18,680 bases of DNA, from positions 17,724 to 36,403 of the forward strand of contig DDWO01000023.1 in NCBI GenBank assembly GCA_002345705.1, read 5' to 3'. Position numbers and translations under genes: made by a program. The notes below the pieces were generated by a model. The model was not told where the DNA came from. It did not search any database and saw nothing but the letters and a program-made list of their open reading frames with translations. Of the stretch, positions 13,937 to 18,680 are shown piece after piece. Position 1 is the first letter of the stretch. Each line of letters starts with the position of its first letter. This DNA comes from Acholeplasmataceae bacterium UBA2284. Its GTDB lineage: Bacteria > Bacillota_I > Bacilli_A > Acholeplasmatales > Acholeplasmataceae.

Positions 13937-13951
13937 ACGTAAGCGCTTTCA
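13937..13951 (+). promoter_or_regulatory. cre-like catabolite-repression site at the start of the ornithine unit
   Basis: Positions 13938-13951 (CGTAAGCGCTTTCA) match 13 of 14 positions of the CcpA cre consensus TGWAARCGYTWNCW, with C13938 as the mismatch. It lies seven bases after the proposed -10, a classical repressing position. It shares the core AGCGCTTTCA with the site at 3439-3453. Confidence 0.58.
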
Positions 13952-13989
13952 GAAAATGGTTCTTTTTTCTATGATTGAAGGAGAAAAAT

Positions 13990-14286
13990 ATGATTGAAAA
14001 AATGACATTCGTTCAAATTTATAAATCTGTTTTATCAAGAAGTGAACGCTCAGCTAATCTACCTGCAGATACAAAACAGGTTCCTTTTGAATTCAGAATC
14101 AAAGGGAAATTGTTGAAATCAGCTCAAATTGGTGATACAGTTCAAATTTTGACTGCAACCAAACGCATTGAAACGGGAATATTAATAGCTGTTGAACCAT
14201 CCTATACACACGATTTCGGACATTTTGTTCAAGAAATTGAAGATATGAAGGATATCATTCTTTCGGAAACGGAGGATTTGGTATGA
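13990..14286 (+). CDS. ortA: 2-amino-4-oxopentanoate thiolase, subunit OrtA
   Basis: This 98-residue small subunit belongs to the thiolase that cleaves 2-amino-4-oxopentanoate with CoA into acetyl-CoA and alanine. The family features are R-S-A-N-L-P-A-D-T-K near residues 20-29 (as in the E-R-A-x-x-x-P-x-D-T-K of OrtA), the beta-rich stretch KGKLLKSAQIGDTVQILTATKR, and PSYTHDFG near 76-83. A TTG 15 bases upstream is open, but ATG 13990 follows GAAGGAG and is preferred. It overlaps ortB by four bases (ATGA-type junction at 14283), so the two subunits are coupled. OrtA has no catalytic cofactor of its own that can be seen. Confidence 0.9.
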   Translation: MIEKMTFVQIYKSVLSRSERSANLPADTKQVPFEFRIKGKLLKSAQIGDTVQILTATKRIETGILIAVEPSYTHDFGHFVQEIEDMKDIILSETEDLV

Positions 14287-15686
14287 GCAATTCCTATCAA
14301 GATGTTTTAAGTAGAAAACAAGCAATTATGAGACAAGCGCTCAAATTGAATTATGACCAATATGAAGATAGTGGTATTGGATTTGATTACGAAAAAATGA
14401 TGAATGATTCTGGGTTAACTCTAGAGGATGTCTCAAAAATACAAAAAGAAAACAATATAGGATCCACTCCACTCATTGAATTAAAAAGATTATCAGCCTA
14501 CGCAAGAAAATTTGCTAAACCCGGCTATGGAGCGCGTATATTTGTTAAGGATGAAGCCGCGAATTTAAGTGGCTCATTTAAGGCTAGACGAGCTGCAATA
14601 TCGATTAATCAAGCAAAAAAGCTTGGATTTAAAGGTGTGATTGCTGCTACATCAGGAAATTATGGTGCAGCTGTCGCAGCACTTGCTGCAAGAGCAGGAT
14701 TGAAATGCATCATCGTTCAAGAATGCTTTGACTCTAAAGGAATTGGACAGCCTGAAATTATTGAAAAAGCGAGAGCATGTGAAGCCTACGGTGCTGAAGT
14801 CATTCAACTCACTGTTGGTCCAGAACTCTTTTACCAGTTTTTAATTTTATTAGAGGAAACTGGTTATTTTAATGCTTCCCTATATTCACCATATGGCATT
14901 ATGGGAATTGAAACCTTAGGCTATGAGATTGCTAATGAAGTATTAGAAAAAGAAGGAAAATATCCTGAAATGGTTATTTGTACAAATGCTGGTGGAGGTA
15001 ACTTAACAGGAACCGCTAGAGGATTGATTAAAGCATCAGCCACGCAAACGAAAATAGTTGCTGCTTCAGTGGATTTAACAGGGCTTCATATGGCAAGTGA
15101 CCTAGATTTTAATAAAAAATCATTCACTACTGGACATACAGGCTTTGGCATTCCATTTTCTACATTCCCAGATCGCAGTGATGTCCCTAGAAGTGCAGCA
15201 AGACCAATGCGCTATATGGACTCTTATGTTTTAGTTAACCAAGGAACTGTATTTTATATCACTCAAGCCTTAGCACTACTTGAGGGCATGGAAAGAGGGC
15301 CTGCAGGTAACGTTAGCTTAGCTGCAGCATTTAGTCTTGCACAGGAGATGAAGGATACTGATATTATCGTTGTTCAAGAAACGGAATATACAGGTGCTGG
15401 CAAGCACATGAATGCTCAAATATCATTTGCATCCGATCGAGGTATTGATTTAATATTAGGCGATCCCTTGTTTGAAAAGCCTGGAAAAAATCTAATCTTT
15501 CCAAAATCAGGATCATTTGTTAAGCATAAAGAACTTGATTTAGATACACTAAGAAAATCGTATTTAAAGCATTTCGATCAACAATTATTATTTGATAAAG
15601 ATTATGAATATCTAGCAGTTGAGCTTAAAACAACTGTAAGTAAAATTAAAGAACTCATGGAGGACAACAATGAAATCAAGAAATGA
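14283..15686 (+). CDS. ortB: 2-amino-4-oxopentanoate thiolase, PLP subunit OrtB
   Basis: This 467-residue fold-type II PLP enzyme, like threonine synthase, forms the catalytic subunit with OrtA. Lys100 in NLSGSFKARRA is the PLP lysine. ATSGNYGAAVAALAARAG (near 122-139) binds the substrate carboxylate, and CTNAGGGNLTGTARG (near 233-247) is the glycine-rich phosphate-binding loop. The reaction gives acetyl-CoA plus alanine, an unusual PLP-based thiolysis. GGAGG precedes the start. It overlaps oraS by 17 bases. The order ortA-ortB-oraS-oraE is that of ornithine oxidation clusters in amino-acid-fermenting clostridia. Confidence 0.94.
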   Translation: MSNSYQDVLSRKQAIMRQALKLNYDQYEDSGIGFDYEKMMNDSGLTLEDVSKIQKENNIGSTPLIELKRLSAYARKFAKPGYGARIFVKDEAANLSGSFKARRAAISINQAKKLGFKGVIAATSGNYGAAVAALAARAGLKCIIVQECFDSKGIGQPEIIEKARACEAYGAEVIQLTVGPELFYQFLILLEETGYFNASLYSPYGIMGIETLGYEIANEVLEKEGKYPEMVICTNAGGGNLTGTARGLIKASATQTKIVAASVDLTGLHMASDLDFNKKSFTTGHTGFGIPFSTFPDRSDVPRSAARPMRYMDSYVLVNQGTVFYITQALALLEGMERGPAGNVSLAAAFSLAQEMKDTDIIVVQETEYTGAGKHMNAQISFASDRGIDLILGDPLFEKPGKNLIFPKSGSFVKHKELDLDTLRKSYLKHFDQQLLFDKDYEYLAVELKTTVSKIKELMEDNNEIKK

Positions 15687-16026
15687 TGACTTTTTAGAAA
15701 GAAGAAAGCACCTATCAAAGTATTCTAATAGTGAGCTAAAAGCTTATTTCCAAGAGCTTACTGATCAAATCATCGATCCATTACTTACACTAGCTTATGA
15801 GAATACAACTCCTGCGATTGAAAGAAGTGTGTTAATGCGTATGGGATTTTCAAGTCTTGAAGCGAAGATGATTACAGATAAACTCATGGAAAACAATCTC
15901 TTATCACATGGTGCAGGGCATGTTGTTTTTAAGTATGCGACCTTAAAAAAGCTTCCAATTAGAGAAGCGGGACTTGCATTACTTGATACCTCTGAAGTTA
16001 ACATGATGATGGAGGTTTTCAAATGA
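15670..16026 (+). CDS. oraS: D-ornithine 4,5-aminomutase, small subunit
   Basis: This 118-residue subunit is all-helical and lacks cofactor motifs, as known for OraS (about 120 residues). Recognisable segments are RNDDFLERRKHLSKYSNSELKAYF (residues 3-26), ERSVLMRMGFSSLEAKMI (near 51-68) and the closing GLALLD helix. It binds OraE to form the AdoCbl/PLP enzyme that moves the amino group of D-ornithine from C5 to C4. GGAGG lies ahead of the ATG, inside ortB. Its stop overlaps the oraE start by four bases, so subunit ratio is likely set by coupling. Confidence 0.94.
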   Translation: MKSRNDDFLERRKHLSKYSNSELKAYFQELTDQIIDPLLTLAYENTTPAIERSVLMRMGFSSLEAKMITDKLMENNLLSHGAGHVVFKYATLKKLPIREAGLALLDTSEVNMMMEVFK

Positions 16027-18221
16027 ATCCAAAAGATAAATTAGATATTAGAGAAATACTAAGTAATCTAGAAAATTATAGACCAAGAAGAAAGGGTTGG
16101 ACATGGAGAGATAAAGGACCAATTGAACTTGGTCAGTTTAGCTATGTACAAGCAAGCCCTTCATTAAAAAATTTCGTAGCACTACCTTCTGCAAGAAGCT
16201 TAAATGGTATTGATCCTCAACCGGATGCAACCATTACTACTGAAATAGCTTCTGGAAGATTTGAAGATGATATCAGAAGAATGAGAATGGCGGCCTATCA
16301 CGGTGCAGATCATATCATGGTTATAAGAACTGCTGGTCAATCTCATATGGACGGTTTACTTGAAGGAACACCTCAAGGAGTTGGTGGAGTTCCAATCACT
16401 AGAAAACAAGTTAGAGCACAAAGAAAAGCATTAGACATGATTGAAGATGAAGTTGGCAGACCCATCAATTATCATTCCTATGTTTCAGGAGTTGCTGGAC
16501 CAGAAATCGCTGTAATGTTTACTGAAGAGGGAGTAAATGGTGCACACCAGGATCCTCAATATAATGTTTTATATCGAAACATCAACATGATTCGTTCCTT
16601 TGTGGATGCTGCAGAAAGTAAGAAGATCATGGCCTTTGGTGGACTCGCACAAATTGATGGTGCACACAATGCAAATGCAACAGCAAGAGACGCATGGAAG
16701 GTGATGCCTGAATTATTAGTACAGCACGCTATCAATAGTAGAATGAGTGAAAAAATTGGTATTGCTAAGGACTTAATCTGTCTTTCAACCGTACCACCTG
16801 CTGCTCCACCATCACCAGATTTAAAGCTCAATCTTCCTTATGCTTTAGCACTTAGAGAGTTTTTCTCTGATTATAAGATGAGAGCACAAATGAATACAAA
16901 ATATATGGATTCATCCACTAGAGAAGCTACAGTCACTCATGTGTTAAATCTATTGATTTCTAGATTGACAAGTGCAGATATCCAATCCACAATTACACCT
17001 GATGAAGGTAGAAATGTACCTTGGCATGTTTATAACATCGAAGCACTCGATACAGCCAAGCAAGCAATGATGGGTATGGATGATTTAATGGGTATGCTTG
17101 AATTTAAAAAGGAAGGATACCTAGTAGAGAAGAAACGAGAAATCCAAGAAAGAGCAATCCTAATGATGGAAGAGATTATTCAAATGGGTGGCTATTTTAA
17201 GGCTGTCGAAGAAGGTATGTTTGTTGATAGTGGCTATTATCCAGAGCGTAGCGGAGATGGTATTGCTAGAAGTGCTACTGGTGGTATCGGTGCACAAACA
17301 GTCATTAAAAGAGCAGCTGATTACCTAGCTCCTGTTACTGCACATTATGGATATAACAATATTGAACAATACGATAAAAAATTAAAGAATAATCCTTCTA
17401 TGCTTATTGGTGGTTCTACATTTGAAAATCCTGATTTAATTCAATATATTGATGAACTAGATCCAGAGGATAATGTGAATAACCGCCTTGATGAAAATGA
17501 AAAGTATCGATCAACTTCATCCTTGAAGCCTGAAGTACAATGGCTTGGTGATGGGGTTATCACCTTAGATCTATTCTTTCCAACAGATGAATTAACTGCA
17601 GAGGCTGCAGCCCTAGAAGTTGCAAAACAAATGAAGCTATCAAATCCAGAGGTTATCCATAAAGAAGTGTTACATCCAAGCGAAGGTACAAGAATACAGT
17701 TAAAGGGAACTGTCGGTTTTGATATCGATTCCTCTAAGCTTGTTCTACCAAAAAAGGAAGAATTAATGCCTGAGGATGAAATACTTGAATATGTTAAAAA
17801 GCATGAATTAAAGGTGATTGCTGGTACAGGTGGATCGGATGAACATAGTGTAGGCATGAGAGAGATATTAGATATTAAGCATGGCGGTGTTGAAAAATAC
17901 GGAATCCATTATACATATCTAGGAACCAGTGTACCAATTGAAAAATTCATTGACGCTGCAATAGAAACCAATGCACAAATCGTGATGATTTCTTTAATCA
18001 TCTCACATGATGATATTCATTATAAGAATATGCAAAAGCTTCATGACTATGCAGTTGAAAAAGGCGTTAGAAATAAATTGATATTACTTGCAGGTGGAAC
18101 ACAAGTCACACCTGAACTTGCTATGAAGTACGGTATGGACCAAGGATTTAGCCGTGGAACCAAGGGGATTCATGTAGCAAGCTTCATTGTGAAAAAACAT
18201 AAGGAAATTCATGAGAATTGA
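16023..18221 (+). CDS. oraE: D-ornithine 4,5-aminomutase, large subunit
   Basis: This 732-residue AdoCbl- and PLP-dependent subunit makes 2,4-diaminopentanoate from D-ornithine. Residues about 1-480 form the TIM-barrel part, with MVIRTAGQSHMDGLLEGTPQGVGG (near 99-122) and QYNVLYRNINMIRSF (near 178-192). The C-terminal Rossmann part holds GSDEHSVGMREILDIK, where His608 is the cobalamin ligand and Lys619, eleven residues on, binds PLP, equivalent to the pair in KamE. OraE thus corresponds to KamD and KamE in one chain. GGAGG precedes the start. The stop overlaps the next gene by 11 bases. D-ornithine supply needs a racemase, which is not in the window. Confidence 0.97.
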   Translation: MNPKDKLDIREILSNLENYRPRRKGWTWRDKGPIELGQFSYVQASPSLKNFVALPSARSLNGIDPQPDATITTEIASGRFEDDIRRMRMAAYHGADHIMVIRTAGQSHMDGLLEGTPQGVGGVPITRKQVRAQRKALDMIEDEVGRPINYHSYVSGVAGPEIAVMFTEEGVNGAHQDPQYNVLYRNINMIRSFVDAAESKKIMAFGGLAQIDGAHNANATARDAWKVMPELLVQHAINSRMSEKIGIAKDLICLSTVPPAAPPSPDLKLNLPYALALREFFSDYKMRAQMNTKYMDSSTREATVTHVLNLLISRLTSADIQSTITPDEGRNVPWHVYNIEALDTAKQAMMGMDDLMGMLEFKKEGYLVEKKREIQERAILMMEEIIQMGGYFKAVEEGMFVDSGYYPERSGDGIARSATGGIGAQTVIKRAADYLAPVTAHYGYNNIEQYDKKLKNNPSMLIGGSTFENPDLIQYIDELDPEDNVNNRLDENEKYRSTSSLKPEVQWLGDGVITLDLFFPTDELTAEAAALEVAKQMKLSNPEVIHKEVLHPSEGTRIQLKGTVGFDIDSSKLVLPKKEELMPEDEILEYVKKHELKVIAGTGGSDEHSVGMREILDIKHGGVEKYGIHYTYLGTSVPIEKFIDAAIETNAQIVMISLIISHDDIHYKNMQKLHDYAVEKGVRNKLILLAGGTQVTPELAMKYGMDQGFSRGTKGIHVASFIVKKHKEIHEN

Positions 18222-18680
18222 TTGTTTGGTCGCTGAGATTGGTTCAACAACAACGGTTGTTAATGCCTTCAATCTTCACCAAGGTCCGGTGGAGTTCATC
18301 GGCAGAGGTATGCACCAGACTACAGTCGATACTGATGTGAATATTGGATTAACCAATGCAATTAACGATTTAAAAAAGAATCTAAATATTACAGAACTTA
18401 CCTATGATGAAATGCTTGCTTCATCCAGTGCTGCAGGTGGCTTAAAAATAACTGTACATGGACTTGTCTATGAAATGACAGCAAGAGCAGCAAAAGAAGC
18501 AGCACTAAATGCAGGAGCGAACATTCATCTAATTACAGCAAATCGAATAGAACCGTCACACATTAAAAGAATAAAGGAAGTTAAACCAAACATTATTATT
18601 ATTGCAGGTGGAACAGATTTTGGTGAAAAGGAAGTCGCCTATCAAAACCTACTCGATTTAGTAGATTTAAATATTCCAAT
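18211..18680 (+). CDS. GlmL/MutL-like protein of the ornithine cluster, putative aminomutase reactivase (3' end missing)
   Basis: The first 156 residues of a protein of the ASKHA-type ATPase group that includes GlmL/MutL of glutamate mutase operons. The start CLVAEIGSTTTVVNAFNL (residues 5-22) is the phosphate-1 loop, MLASSSAAGGLKITVHGL (near 69-86) is the hallmark segment of the family, and IIIIAGGTDFGE (near 129-140) the second glycine loop. Such proteins stand beside B12-dependent carbon-skeleton and amino mutases and are taken to help exchange damaged cobalamin. It starts inside the end of oraE and stays open to the window edge. Family full length is about 450-plus residues. Role by analogy and context. 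Confidence 0.82.
   Translation, partial: MRIDCLVAEIGSTTTVVNAFNLHQGPVEFIGRGMHQTTVDTDVNIGLTNAINDLKKNLNITELTYDEMLASSSAAGGLKITVHGLVYEMTARAAKEAALNAGANIHLITANRIEPSHIKRIKEVKPNIIIIAGGTDFGEKEVAYQNLLDLVDLNIP

Noticed and set aside
17441..17857. Minus-strand frame of 138 codons inside oraE
   Set aside because: Serine-rich low-complexity translation typical of an antisense shadow; oraE is intact with conserved catalytic residues over this stretch.
772..18221. Mycoplasma genetic code (TGA as Trp), given the resemblance to Mollicutes-like genomes
   Set aside because: TGA ends several genes at the expected family lengths and Trp is encoded by TGG throughout.
18084..18272. Minus-strand frame across the oraE / GlmL-like junction
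   Set aside because: The plus strand here encodes the end of oraE and the conserved start of the GlmL-like protein; the reverse frame has no support.
1..18680. Mobile elements, phage genes, CRISPR repeats, tRNA or rRNA
   Set aside because: None seen: no transposase or integrase frames, no spaced direct repeats, no cloverleaf-like or rRNA-like stretches.

Overview
The window is an AT-rich, low-GC stretch of bacterial DNA that reads as the chromosome of an anaerobic, amino-acid-fermenting member of the Bacillota/Mycoplasmatota side of the tree, in the style of Clostridia, Haloplasma or the Izemoplasma/Acholeplasma relatives. TGA is used as a true stop (for example at the ends of kamA and oraE) and Trp is TGG, so the Mycoplasma code is excluded. 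Shine-Dalgarno sites are strong and genes are tightly packed. The genus cannot be fixed from the sequence. No mobile element, tRNA, rRNA or CRISPR was seen.

Layout. (1) 3-419: the end of a methenyl-THF cyclohydrolase/cyclodeaminase gene. (2) 438-3065: a cobalamin-acquisition unit: promoter, cobalamin riboswitch, intrinsic terminator, a lipoprotein built like a rearranged transcobalamin (DUF4430-like beta domain plus alpha/alpha repeats), a membrane-anchored DUF4430 protein, and an ECF transporter S component. (3) 3075-3311, minus strand: a small membrane protein sharing a bidirectional terminator with unit 2. (4) 3439-13879: a lysine-fermentation unit led by a promoter carrying a cre-like site, a lysine riboswitch and a terminator. 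Its genes are a MaoC-type enoyl-CoA hydratase, atoD, atoA, kal, kce, kdd, kamA, a KamB-type P-loop protein, kamD and kamE, then a PduO-type cobalamin adenosyltransferase and ord (2,4-diaminopentanoate dehydrogenase), closed by a strong terminator. (5) 13897-end: a second unit, again with a cre-like site plus a perfect inverted repeat, holding the rest of ornithine oxidation: ortA, ortB, oraS, oraE and the start of a GlmL/MutL-like gene that runs off the window.

How it works together. KamA turns L-lysine into beta-lysine. KamDE (AdoCbl/PLP) makes 3,5-diaminohexanoate, Kdd oxidises it, Kce cleaves it with acetyl-CoA to acetoacetate and 3-aminobutyryl-CoA, Kal deaminates the latter to crotonyl-CoA, and AtoDA moves CoA from butyryl-CoA to acetoacetate. 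In parallel OraSE (AdoCbl/PLP) makes 2,4-diaminopentanoate from D-ornithine, Ord oxidises it, and OrtAB thiolytically yields acetyl-CoA and alanine. Both pathways depend on adenosylcobalamin, which explains the upstream B12-scavenging unit and the embedded adenosyltransferase.

The most notable observation is regulatory. The P1 helix of the lysine aptamer overlaps the terminator hairpin directly, so the leader is predicted to be a lysine-activated (ON) switch. Not found here: butyryl-CoA dehydrogenase/Etf, a lysine permease, ornithine racemase and the MutS-like partner (KamC) of KamB.
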